From Mycolicibacterium sp. P9-64 (GTDB taxonomy: Bacteria; Actinomycetota; Actinomycetes; Mycobacteriales; Mycobacteriaceae), in contig NZ_NPKO01000014.1 of NCBI RefSeq assembly GCF_008329605.1, positions 105,413 through 169,412 of the forward strand: DNA of 64,000 nucleotides. The letters are read 5' to 3'. Below are positions 17,772-24,927 of the stretch, piece by piece. The notes under the pieces are model-generated. The model ran no database searches, was not told the origin of the DNA, and was given only the letters and a program-made list of their open reading frames with translations. Every line of letters begins with the position of its first letter. The stretch's first letter is position 1. Position numbers and translations under genes: made by a program.

Positions 17772-17787
17772 TCGAACGTTTGTTCGA
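17772..17787. promoter_or_regulatory. LexA/SOS box upstream of imuA'-imuB
   Basis: A perfect palindrome TCGAAC-gttt-GTTCGA, 37 nt upstream of the imuA' start. It has the same arms as the dnaE2 box at 6431, so the three mutasome genes should respond together to DNA damage. Confidence 0.95.
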
Positions 17788-17957
17788 TGGAACGAGTAAA
17801 CACTCGCCCTCTGACACCGTCAAGCGGGTGCGGCCCCAGCACGGGATTTTGTGACGCGCTCGTGAATCTGCTCGACAACGACTGTGTGTCCGTCTGACCA
17901 GTACGTTAGAGTTTTGATCATCGAAACCCACTTCGGGATGGGGCCGGTGTATGAGCC

Positions 17958-18065
17958 GTGGACACGCATCAGCCCGATGCGAGCCACGGACCGTACGGAA
18001 TCGCACTGCGGTTCGCCGAAGACCATGTGTTCGCTTACTCGGGGATAGTAAAGGACTCAAAATGA
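17958..18065 (+). CDS. Possible 35-residue leader peptide overlapping the small lipoprotein gene
   Basis: A GTG-initiated frame, translation beginning MDTHQPDASHGPYGIALRF and ending AYSGIVKDSK. Its stop overlaps the ATG of the downstream lipoprotein gene (ATGA, 18062-18065), the coupling arrangement seen at many true junctions in this window. An in-frame stop at 17952 closes it upstream and no strong ribosome-binding site is seen. It occupies the otherwise empty 17788-18061 gap. It may be a real small gene, a coupling leader or chance. I do not recognise the sequence. Confidence 0.3.
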   Translation: MDTHQPDASHGPYGIALRFAEDHVFAYSGIVKDSK

Positions 18066-18319
18066 GGTCAAATCGTCTGGCTCGTCGCATTGCGGCGGCC
18101 GTAGGCGGTACTGCAATCGTCGCGATGGTCGGACTGACCGCCGCGTGCGGTGGCGGGGAGAAGGCTCCCGAAACGTCGACCACAACGACAACCACCACTC
18201 CGTCGTCAACGGTGTCGGTGACGCCGACCGAGAAGTCGATCAACCCCACCGGCGGCAACCTGTTCACACCCCCGGTCAAGGCGCCTCCTGCGCCGACGGC
18301 CATTCCTGGCGACAACTGA
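18062..18319 (+). CDS. Small Thr/Pro-rich lipoprotein
   Basis: An 85-residue exported lipoprotein. A basic N-terminus (MRSNRLARR) and hydrophobic segment (IAAAVGGTAIVAMVG) lead to the lipobox LTAAC with Cys at residue 29. The mature part is short and disordered, rich in Thr, Ser and Pro (ETSTTTTTTTPSSTVSVTP). Start at 18062 with AAAGGA 8 nt upstream. It sits directly upstream of the S53 protease operon and divergent to imuA', where M. tuberculosis has the small membrane protein Rv3395A; orthology is likely but not proven. No catalytic motif; function unknown. Confidence 0.75.
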   Translation: MRSNRLARRIAAAVGGTAIVAMVGLTAACGGGEKAPETSTTTTTTTPSSTVSVTPTEKSINPTGGNLFTPPVKAPPAPTAIPGDN

Positions 18320-18328
18320 TAATCGCGC

Positions 18329-18398
18329 GGTCTCGGGAGTCAACGCTTGACCTTGGGGTCACCAGGGACGGCATCCTTGAAGGATGGCTCCCGAGACC
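18329..18398 (+). promoter_or_regulatory. Three-way-junction RNA structure in the leader of the S53 operon
   Basis: A perfect 11-bp outer stem (18329-18339 GGTCTCGGGAG with 18388-18398 CTCCCGAGACC) encloses two small hairpins: TGACC-TTGG-GGTCA (18348-18361) and CATCC-TTGAA-GGATG (18372-18386). It fills almost the whole 79-nt space between the lipoprotein stop and the ATG at 18399, and includes the only Shine-Dalgarno-like AAGGA (18380-18384). It could be an attenuator, a translational switch or a terminator/processing site; no known RNA family was recognised. Confidence 0.5.
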
Positions 18399-20066
18399 AT
18401 GCGACACCTTTCGACACAAATGGTTCTGATGCCGTCACCCACCGCGGCTGCACATCCCGGTCGACACACCAGACCCGGGCACTGGCTCCTGGTCCTGGTT
18501 ACGGCGGCCGTGCTGATGGTCGCCTCGGATCTGCGGCTCCCCACGGGAACTGGAACGGCCACCGAAATCGGCGGCCCGTTCGCGTTGCTGCTCGGCGCGT
18601 CCACCGATCTCGGTCCCGCGCGCGGCGACCACGTCCAACTCACCGCTAGCCTTCGCGATCAAACCAGCCCCGATGCGCTGATCGACTGGGCGGGCAAACA
18701 TGGTCTCTCCGTGCGCTGGCACCCGGGTGAGGACTGGGCGATCGTCGAGGGCGGACCCGAAAGAGTCTCGCGCGCACTGGAAGTCGAGGTTCACGACTAC
18801 CGTGGTCAACGCGGGCAGGAGTTCTACGCCTCGCCCCAGCAGCCTGAGGTGCCGCCGGCGTTGCGCACCGAGGTCACCGAGCTCGGCCGAATCCTCAGCT
18901 ACATACCGCATCACGAGTCGCGGCCAGACATCCTGCCGTTGGACGTGCCGGACCGCGGGTTGACCCCCTCCTCGCTGCTCACCACCTACAACGCCGCCGG
19001 GCTCGCACGAAACGGCTTCACCGGCAAGGGCACCACGATCGTCGTCTTCGCGTTCAACGGTTTCGCCCAGTCCGACCTCGACACGTTCTCGGCGACATTC
19101 GGGCTACCCCAGTTCACGCCGACGGTCGTCGGCGACAAGCTGCCAGAACCGTACGGTGAGACCACGATGGATCTCGAAGTCGCACATGCGATTGCGCCCG
19201 ATGCTCAGAAGGTCGTCGTCAACGCCCGCCCGACGGTGCAGGGCGACGGGCCATTCGAGAAGATCGGCCAGATGCTCGAGGACACCGACCGCCAATTCCC
19301 CGGCGCGATCTGGAGTTTCTCGATCGGCTGGGGCTGCGACAAGCTGCTCACCGCCGCCGACCTGGCCCCCATTCGATCCGCGCTTGCCGAAGCACACACC
19401 CACGGCACCACGGCGTTCAACGCCAGCGGCGACCTCGCGGGCCTGGAGTGCAAGGGCGGCGACGACTGGGACTCCCCACCTGGTCCTGCCGACATCGGAC
19501 TGGATTCGGTGTCCTCGCTCCCCGAGATGACCAGCGTGGGCGGCACCACCCTGTCCACCGACGCCAAGGGCGTGTGGCTTGCCGAACAGGCCTGGTTCGA
19601 CGTTCCGCTGTCCCAGGGCACCGGCGGCGGGCCTTCGTCGCTGTTCGATCTGCCGCCGTGGCAGCGCGAGGCCTCGACTCAGGTTGCCCCAGAGCGCAAT
19701 ACGGGCAAGCGGATGACACCAGACATCTCAGCCGTTGCCGACCCCTTCACCGGGGTGAAGATCGTGCTCAACGGGGACACCGTGGTCGGCGGCGGCACCT
19801 CGCAATCCGCCCCGATCATGGCCGGCCTGACCGCGGTGATGACGCAGTTCCTCAAGGCCAACGGCGGCCGCGAGATCGGCGACATCAACCCGCTGCTGTA
19901 CCAAATCGCCGAGGGTGCACCGTTTCCCGCGTTCCGTGACGTGACCCTCGGCGGAAACGCGGTTGACACCGCGGGTCCGGGCTACGACATGGCCAGCGGA
20001 CTCGGCACCCCGGACGTCGAGAACCTTGCCCGCAATCTACTCGTCCTGCAAAGGGTGACCCCATGA
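18399..20066 (+). CDS. Sedolisin-type serine-carboxyl peptidase (S53, pro-kumamolisin-like)
   Basis: A 555-residue exported S53 protease. A signal-anchor (HWLLVLVTAAVLMVAS) is followed by a pro-domain (residues about 60-170, LTASLRDQTSPDALIDW) and the catalytic domain. All S53 residues are visible: Glu and Asp in GETTMDLEVAHAIAPDA (E254, D258), the oxyanion Asp in FNASGDLAG (D345) and the nucleophile Ser in VVGGGTSQSAPIMAGL (S468). The C-terminal calcium-site region is RDVTLGGN ... GPGYDMASGLGTPD. Start is ambiguous among 18384, 18399 and 18429; 18399 follows the leader structure. It overlaps the next gene by ATGA. Such enzymes usually act at acidic pH outside the membrane. Confidence 0.9.
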   Translation: MRHLSTQMVLMPSPTAAAHPGRHTRPGHWLLVLVTAAVLMVASDLRLPTGTGTATEIGGPFALLLGASTDLGPARGDHVQLTASLRDQTSPDALIDWAGKHGLSVRWHPGEDWAIVEGGPERVSRALEVEVHDYRGQRGQEFYASPQQPEVPPALRTEVTELGRILSYIPHHESRPDILPLDVPDRGLTPSSLLTTYNAAGLARNGFTGKGTTIVVFAFNGFAQSDLDTFSATFGLPQFTPTVVGDKLPEPYGETTMDLEVAHAIAPDAQKVVVNARPTVQGDGPFEKIGQMLEDTDRQFPGAIWSFSIGWGCDKLLTAADLAPIRSALAEAHTHGTTAFNASGDLAGLECKGGDDWDSPPGPADIGLDSVSSLPEMTSVGGTTLSTDAKGVWLAEQAWFDVPLSQGTGGGPSSLFDLPPWQREASTQVAPERNTGKRMTPDISAVADPFTGVKIVLNGDTVVGGGTSQSAPIMAGLTAVMTQFLKANGGREIGDINPLLYQIAEGAPFPAFRDVTLGGNAVDTAGPGYDMASGLGTPDVENLARNLLVLQRVTP

Positions 20067-21292
20067 GCACCGAGTCGGAATCCAGCGACGGCACGACCGG
20101 CACCGTGGAGTGCCAAGTGTGCCGAACCGACGTCCCCGCAGGCGAATACTGCGGCCTGTGCGGGGACCACCTGACCGAGCACCGCGACAAGGGGGCGAAG
20201 TGGCTGCGGGTGCGGGCCTATAGCGCCTCCCCCGGTGAGCACCTGCTGACACCGAACATCGTCAGCACGCTCTTCCCGCACCTGTCGACCAGCTCGCGGC
20301 TGCCGTTCCTGACGGGGCTTGGGCTGATCTTCGCCGCCCTGATCGCCACCACGATGCTGCGCCTGCCCGCCGCGCTGATCACCGTGGCCGCGCTCGGACT
20401 ACCCTTGCTGTTCCTCATCTACCTGCAGGAGTCCGACGTCTATCGCGACGTGCCGACCTCGACCCTGGTGGTGACGGCCGGTCTCGGCATCGGTCTCGGC
20501 GTCGGATGGGTGCTCCTGACCGGCGCGATGGTGGCCCAGGCCTACGACGTCGGACTGGGCATGGGCATCGCCGGATCCCGGATCCTCCGCGACGGGCTGG
20601 GGGTGCCGATCGGCGGCTTGCTGCTCATGCTCGTGCCAGCGGTGTTTGTGCGGCTGATACGCCCGGGGCCGCGAGAAGCCTTGGACGGCTTCGCCATCGG
20701 AGCATTGGGTGCCCTGATGTTCACCGCCGCTGCGCAGATGACCAGGTTGGCTCCCCAGTTCGCGGGCGGCATGGTCGCGCGGGCAAGGCCGATGGACGGA
20801 CTGTTCGTCGAGGCGGGCATTCGAGGCGTTGCGGTACCGCTGACCGCGGCCGCGGTGGGTGGCCTCATCGGTACCGCCCTGTGGTTCACCCGCCCGCCGA
20901 ACAAGAAGAACCAACACCGCAACTACGTCCGCGGCGCCCTGGCCCTGTTCGCCCTTGCCGTGATGGCGATGTACGCAGGCCTTGGTCTCGTCGACGTCGC
21001 GCGGTTCGACCAAAGCGTGCAGCTCGTCCTGCATCTCGTGGTGACGGTCCTTGCGGTGCTCGCCCTGCGCGTCGGGCTGCACCTCGCGCTGCTGCACGAG
21101 GCGCACGACGAGATCCTGTCCGATGAGCCGCTGTTGTGTTCGCACTGCGGTCACGTCGTGCCCGACATGGCCTTCTGCGTCGCCTGCGGCGCGGCTACCC
21201 GTGCATCGTCACGATCGTCGCGGCAGGCGCGCCGGGACACCCGGCCCGTGCGGACCGATGCCGGACCGGCGCCAGCGGAAGAACAACAGTGA
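20063..21292 (+). CDS. Polytopic membrane protein with zinc ribbons at both ends
   Basis: A 409-residue protein. The N-terminal zinc ribbon (CQVCRTDVPAGEYCGLCG) and C-terminal zinc ribbon (CSHCGHVVPDMAFCVACG) flank eight or nine hydrophobic segments, for example LPFLTGLGLIFAALIATTML, LITVAALGLPLLFLIYL and LVLHLVVTVLAVLALRVGL. The layout resembles PrsW-like membrane proteins, but no PrsW glutamate/histidine motifs are obvious, so I do not assign that function. Its ATG overlaps the S53 protease stop and its own stop overlaps the next start (GTGA), so all three are translated together. A cytosolic zinc-ribbon sensor linked to an extracytoplasmic protease is a reasonable hypothesis. Confidence 0.85.
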   Translation: MSTESESSDGTTGTVECQVCRTDVPAGEYCGLCGDHLTEHRDKGAKWLRVRAYSASPGEHLLTPNIVSTLFPHLSTSSRLPFLTGLGLIFAALIATTMLRLPAALITVAALGLPLLFLIYLQESDVYRDVPTSTLVVTAGLGIGLGVGWVLLTGAMVAQAYDVGLGMGIAGSRILRDGLGVPIGGLLLMLVPAVFVRLIRPGPREALDGFAIGALGALMFTAAAQMTRLAPQFAGGMVARARPMDGLFVEAGIRGVAVPLTAAAVGGLIGTALWFTRPPNKKNQHRNYVRGALALFALAVMAMYAGLGLVDVARFDQSVQLVLHLVVTVLAVLALRVGLHLALLHEAHDEILSDEPLLCSHCGHVVPDMAFCVACGAATRASSRSSRQARRDTRPVRTDAGPAPAEEQQ

Positions 21293-22008
21293 CGACGATC
21301 GCTCCCGGCTACTCCACGCACGCCGGAACCTACACCGTCCCAATCCAACCCAAGACCACACATCGACGGCTGCTGATCGTCTGGGTGGGCGCCATCGCCC
21401 TCGTCGCCGCGGGCCTCGTCGCCATGTCGGGGGCCATGGAGAAACCGTCGGCGCGATACATGTGCCCGCCGCAATGCGGGCGGCCGCCGATCGGTGAGCC
21501 CGTCACCATCAACCCCAGATTCACCTCACCAGACGGGTCGTTCTCGGTCTCCTATCCCGCCGAGGGCGCGGCCTACAAGATCACCAAGAACCCCAACGGC
21601 GTGACGGCCGACCTGCTCGCCGGCGACGGCGGCACCATGCGACTGTTCAGCGAACCCGCCAATGGCCGCTCCCCCAAGGACATTGCCGCTGCACTGGTCG
21701 ACAAGACCTTCCCCGACACCAAGACCGCCTACCAGATACCGAACGCGATGGTCGGTTACCGCCCTGGTTTCGGCATGGTCGCCGACTGCTGGCCGCAGGG
21801 CGCGACGGCGAGCTACTCACGCATGCGCGTGATCGTCCTGGTGGCGGTGAAGGACGACCTCGCCCTCGTCGCGGGAGCCGTGGGCCCCTATCACGCATTC
21901 GGCCCCGACTTCGGCTCGGGCAAGCCGTCTGCGGTCAACCTGCAGATCGCCCTGGACATGGGCAAGTACGTCAACAGCTTCAGCTGGCGCGGGGACCCGC
22001 TGCGCTAA
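21289..22008 (+). CDS. Single-pass membrane-anchored exported protein, S53-operon member
   Basis: A 239-residue protein with a cytosolic N-terminus (THAGTYTVPIQPKTTHRR), one transmembrane helix (LLIVWVGAIALVAAGLVAM) and an extracytoplasmic domain of about 185 residues (PRFTSPDGSFSVSYP, DKTFPDTKTAYQIPNAMVG, YVNSFSWRGDPLR). The domain recalls PsbP/LpqN-like exported mycobacterial folds, without firm assignment. The GTG start overlaps the zinc-ribbon gene stop by GTGA. Two cysteines (MCPPQCG) follow the helix. Likely partner or substrate of the neighbouring protease; no enzymatic motif is seen. Confidence 0.8.
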   Translation: MTTIAPGYSTHAGTYTVPIQPKTTHRRLLIVWVGAIALVAAGLVAMSGAMEKPSARYMCPPQCGRPPIGEPVTINPRFTSPDGSFSVSYPAEGAAYKITKNPNGVTADLLAGDGGTMRLFSEPANGRSPKDIAAALVDKTFPDTKTAYQIPNAMVGYRPGFGMVADCWPQGATASYSRMRVIVLVAVKDDLALVAGAVGPYHAFGPDFGSGKPSAVNLQIALDMGKYVNSFSWRGDPLR

Positions 22009-22055
22009 CAGCGCCCCTCACGGCAGCGTGACGGCGACCTCACATCTCTGAATGT

Positions 22056-22073
22056 TGACATTGACAAATGTCA
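22056..22073. promoter_or_regulatory. Operator-like inverted repeat upstream of the esterase/BVMO operon
   Basis: TGACATT-GACA-AATGTCA, perfect 7-bp arms around a 4-nt centre. It overlaps the putative -35 box of the operon promoter and has the TGACA...TGTCA form common to regulator sites in mycobacteria. The regulator may be the MerR-like protein encoded at the end of the operon, but that is not shown by the sequence. Confidence 0.5.
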
Positions 22074-22090
22074 CCAATTGCTGTTGTACT
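22061..22090 (+). promoter_or_regulatory. Candidate sigma-A promoter of the esterase-SDR-diiron-BVMO operon
   Basis: A -35-like TTGACA (22061-22066), an 18-bp spacer and TGTACT (22085-22090), 29 nt upstream of the first start codon. A second TTGACA overlaps at 22055. The -10 match is only partial. Confidence 0.4.
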
Positions 22091-22119
22091 CAGCGGACGC
22101 TTCGACGAGGAGGTCCGCG

Positions 22120-23151
22120 ATGCCTGCTTGGACGGCCCTGACCGGCACCGATGCATCTGAGTTGATCTCCCGTCGCTTCGCTCGCCCCGGGCGCGGCTCG
22201 ATCCGCTCCCGCGGAGCAGCAGGCATCAGCAGCGTGACCCTGCGTCAGATCAGCGCCGTCCTGCCCCCTGAGCGCGCGTGGGGGTTGTGGGCATCGCGCC
22301 AGATCGTCGCCCACGTGATGGATGCCTTCGGCCCCTCACTGTCGGGCACCCACGTCGAACACGTCGACGCCACCCTCGCCGACGGCCGCCGGGTCGTCGG
22401 TGAATGGGTACGCGGCGCGGGTGTTGGGACTGGCGACGCGGCGATCTACTTCATGCACGGCAGTGGGTACGCCCTGTGCTCACCGCGGACTCACCGCCGG
22501 CTGGTGGCGTGGTTGTCACGGCTGACCGGGCTGCCCGTGTTCTCCATCGACTACCGACTGGCGCCCAAGTACCGATTCCCCACTGCGGCAGACGATGTCC
22601 GCGCGGGTTGGGACTGGCTCAATCAGAACCTGGCACCCGAACGCATCTTCATCGCAGGCGACTCCGCTGGCGGACACCTCGCCGTCGACCTGCTGTTGCA
22701 ACCCGACGTCAGCCATCCCGCGGGTGTGGCGTTGCTCTCCCCTCTGGTGGACCTCACGTTCGGGCTCTCCCGTGCCAGGGAGCAGCTGCGTCGCGATCCC
22801 GCGATTCGTGCGGCCGACGCGGCGAAGCTGATCGGATTGTATTGTGCAGAAACCGATGTCACGCATCCCCGGCTCACCCTCGACGTGACGGGTGGGCGCC
22901 GGCTGCCACCGATGTTGATCCAGGCGGGCGGCGGCGAGATGCTCGTCGCCGATGCCCGCAGGCTCGCCAAGGACGTCACCGCGGCGGGTGGCGACTGCGA
23001 GCTGCAGGTCTGGCCCGACCAGGTGCACGTCTTCCAGGCGCTGCCACGACTCACCCCAGAAGCCAAGCCCGCCATGCGGCACGTGGCCGCATTCGTGGCG
23101 AAGTCACTGCGGTTGAAGGCAATCCATCCAGTATCGGAGAACGCGTCGTGA
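22120..23151 (+). CDS. Alpha/beta hydrolase, hormone-sensitive-lipase family esterase (LipR-like)
   Basis: A 343-residue HSL/family IV esterase. The oxyanion motif is IYFMHGSGYALCS (HGSG in place of HGGG), the nucleophile elbow is IFIAGDSAGGHLAVD (catalytic Ser in GDSAGG), and acid/base candidates are GGGEMLVADARRLA and WPDQVHVFQ. Start at 22120 behind a strong GAGGAGG; an in-frame upstream Met lacks a site. It heads a five-gene operon and overlaps the SDR gene by GTGA. The partner set (SDR plus BVMO) resembles the mymA operon of M. tuberculosis, where LipR sits beside the monooxygenase. It may hydrolyse the ester made by the BVMO. Confidence 0.9.
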   Translation: MPAWTALTGTDASELISRRFARPGRGSIRSRGAAGISSVTLRQISAVLPPERAWGLWASRQIVAHVMDAFGPSLSGTHVEHVDATLADGRRVVGEWVRGAGVGTGDAAIYFMHGSGYALCSPRTHRRLVAWLSRLTGLPVFSIDYRLAPKYRFPTAADDVRAGWDWLNQNLAPERIFIAGDSAGGHLAVDLLLQPDVSHPAGVALLSPLVDLTFGLSRAREQLRRDPAIRAADAAKLIGLYCAETDVTHPRLTLDVTGGRRLPPMLIQAGGGEMLVADARRLAKDVTAAGGDCELQVWPDQVHVFQALPRLTPEAKPAMRHVAAFVAKSLRLKAIHPVSENAS

Positions 23152-23981
23152 ACCTGTTCGGATCCTCGCCCAAGCGCAGCAGCGAGGCCGACGCCGTCAT
23201 CACCGGAGCGGGTAGCGGCATCGGCGCCGCGTTCGCCATGGAACTGGCCAAGCGCGGCGGCAGGGTCCTGTGCAGCGACGTCGACGAAGCCACCGCACGA
23301 GCGACGGCGGACGCCATCACCGACGGCGGGGGCAAGGCGACGGCCGTGCGCTGCGACGTGTCCTCCATCGACGACGTGACGCAGCTGGCCAAGCATGCGC
23401 AGTCGTGGTTCGGCGGTGCTCCGAGCCTGGTGATCAACAACGCCGGGGTCGGCGCGGGCGGCACGCCCATCGGCGAAGCCGACCTCGACGACTGGAACTG
23501 GGTGCTCGGCATCAACCTGTGGGGCCCGATCCACGGCTGCCACGTCTTCGCCCCAATCCTGCGCGAGGCAGGCCGACCGGCAGGGATCATCAACGTCGCG
23601 TCAGCCGCTGCCTTCGGCGCCGCGCCGGGCATGGCCGCCTACAACGTCAGCAAGGCAGGCGTGCTCTCGCTGTCGGAGACGCTGGCGGCCGAATTGTCCG
23701 GCACCGGAATCAACGTCACCGTCCTCTGCCCGACGTTCGTCAAGACCAATATCGTCGACGCGGGCCGCATCACGGCCCAGTCGACGCAGCTGGCCGACCG
23801 GTTGATGCGCTGGACCGGCTCCTCCCCGCAGCGGGTGGCCCGCACCTGCCTGGACACCAACGACCGCGGCGGCCTCTACTGCATGCCGCAACCGGACGCC
23901 AGGATCGGCTGGGGCATCAAACGTTTCACCCCGACGGTGTATACCCGCGCCGTCGGTCTGACCACCCGCGTGACTGGGTGA
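23148..23981 (+). CDS. Short-chain dehydrogenase/reductase
   Basis: A 277-residue classical SDR. The cofactor motif is AVITGAGSGIGAAFAMEL, with Asp in VLCSDVDEATA favouring NAD(H). The structural motif is LVINNAGVGAGG, and the catalytic set is INVASAAAFG and AAYNVSKAGVLSL (YxxxK). The C-terminal extension (YTRAVGLTTRVTG) resembles SadH/Rv3085-type enzymes. GTG start overlapping the esterase stop, with GGAGA upstream. It probably oxidises an alcohol to the ketone used by the BVMO, or handles the released alcohol. Substrate unknown. Confidence 0.9.
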   Translation: MNLFGSSPKRSSEADAVITGAGSGIGAAFAMELAKRGGRVLCSDVDEATARATADAITDGGGKATAVRCDVSSIDDVTQLAKHAQSWFGGAPSLVINNAGVGAGGTPIGEADLDDWNWVLGINLWGPIHGCHVFAPILREAGRPAGIINVASAAAFGAAPGMAAYNVSKAGVLSLSETLAAELSGTGINVTVLCPTFVKTNIVDAGRITAQSTQLADRLMRWTGSSPQRVARTCLDTNDRGGLYCMPQPDARIGWGIKRFTPTVYTRAVGLTTRVTG

Positions 23982-24005
23982 TCCGCACCCGATAGGAGAA
24001 CCGCC

Positions 24006-24926
24006 ATGGCAATCGACATGGATGCAATGCTCGCCAAGATCAAGGACCGGCAGTGGGCGCTGGCCGACATCGACTGGGACGCACCGGGAGCCGAGACCAT
24101 CACCGACGAGTTTCGGCCAAAACTCAAGGCGTTCATGGCCGACCTGTGCTGGATCGAGAACGTCGGCGCTCGCGGGTTCGCCGCCCTGGCCAAGAAGGCA
24201 CCCACCCCGACGCTCGCCGAGATCTACCGCTACTTCCACGCCGAGGAGCAACGGCACGCCAACGCCGAGCTCGCCCTGATGAAGCGCTGGGGCATGCTCG
24301 AGGACGGCGAGATGCCGGAGCCCAACATCAACATCCGGCTGGCGATCCAGTGGCTGGACCGCTACTCCGATGACATGTCGCTGTCGATCCTCGGCACCGT
24401 CATCCCGATGCTCGAGGTGGCACTCGACGGCGCGCTGCTGAAGTTCCTCCTCGAAGAGGTGCACGACCCGGTCTGCCACCAGGTCTTCGAGAAGATCAAC
24501 AACGACGAATCACGCCACATCGCAGTCGACTTCGACGTCCTCAACATGATCGGCAACGCCACCGCCCGACGGCTGGCGATCCAGTTCGTCGGCAACGTCG
24601 CCTCGCCCGGCGTCATCATCGGCGCACTGATGTACGCGCCGCTGCTCAACCGGATGCGCAACAACATCGTCGAGATGGGTCTTGAGCCCGAGCGGCTCTA
24701 CGCCGCCATGAAGCGGTTCAAGCAGCTCGGCGAACGCGCCGAGTTCACCAGTCGGGTGCCGACCTACCAGATCCTGAAGTTGCACGCGCGCATGGTCGTC
24801 AACCCGAACAACCCGTACCACTACCTCGCCAACTCGATGGTGTGGCTGTCCGATCGCTACCCGAGCCCGCTGCTGAGCCCGATTCCCAGCTGGTTCAAGG
24901 AACTCACCCACGAACCGGCGGCCTGA
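24006..24926 (+). CDS. Ferritin-like di-iron protein (annotated in databases as metal-dependent hydrolase)
   Basis: A 306-residue all-helical protein with a complete four-carboxylate/two-histidine di-iron set. Glu51 (WIENVG), Glu81/His84 (HAEEQRH), Glu137 (PMLEVALDG) and Glu168/His171 (NNDESRH) form the two ExxH motifs of ferritin-like oxygenases. Homologues are often labelled predicted metal-dependent hydrolase (PF10118-type), but the ligand pattern suggests an O2-activating or oxidase role. TAGGAGAA ribosome-binding site; 24 nt after the SDR and 1 nt before the BVMO. It may hydroxylate or desaturate the shared lipid substrate. Confidence 0.83.
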   Translation: MAIDMDAMLAKIKDRQWALADIDWDAPGAETITDEFRPKLKAFMADLCWIENVGARGFAALAKKAPTPTLAEIYRYFHAEEQRHANAELALMKRWGMLEDGEMPEPNINIRLAIQWLDRYSDDMSLSILGTVIPMLEVALDGALLKFLLEEVHDPVCHQVFEKINNDESRHIAVDFDVLNMIGNATARRLAIQFVGNVASPGVIIGALMYAPLLNRMRNNIVEMGLEPERLYAAMKRFKQLGERAEFTSRVPTYQILKLHARMVVNPNNPYHYLANSMVWLSDRYPSPLLSPIPSWFKELTHEPAA

Positions 24927-24927
24927 G

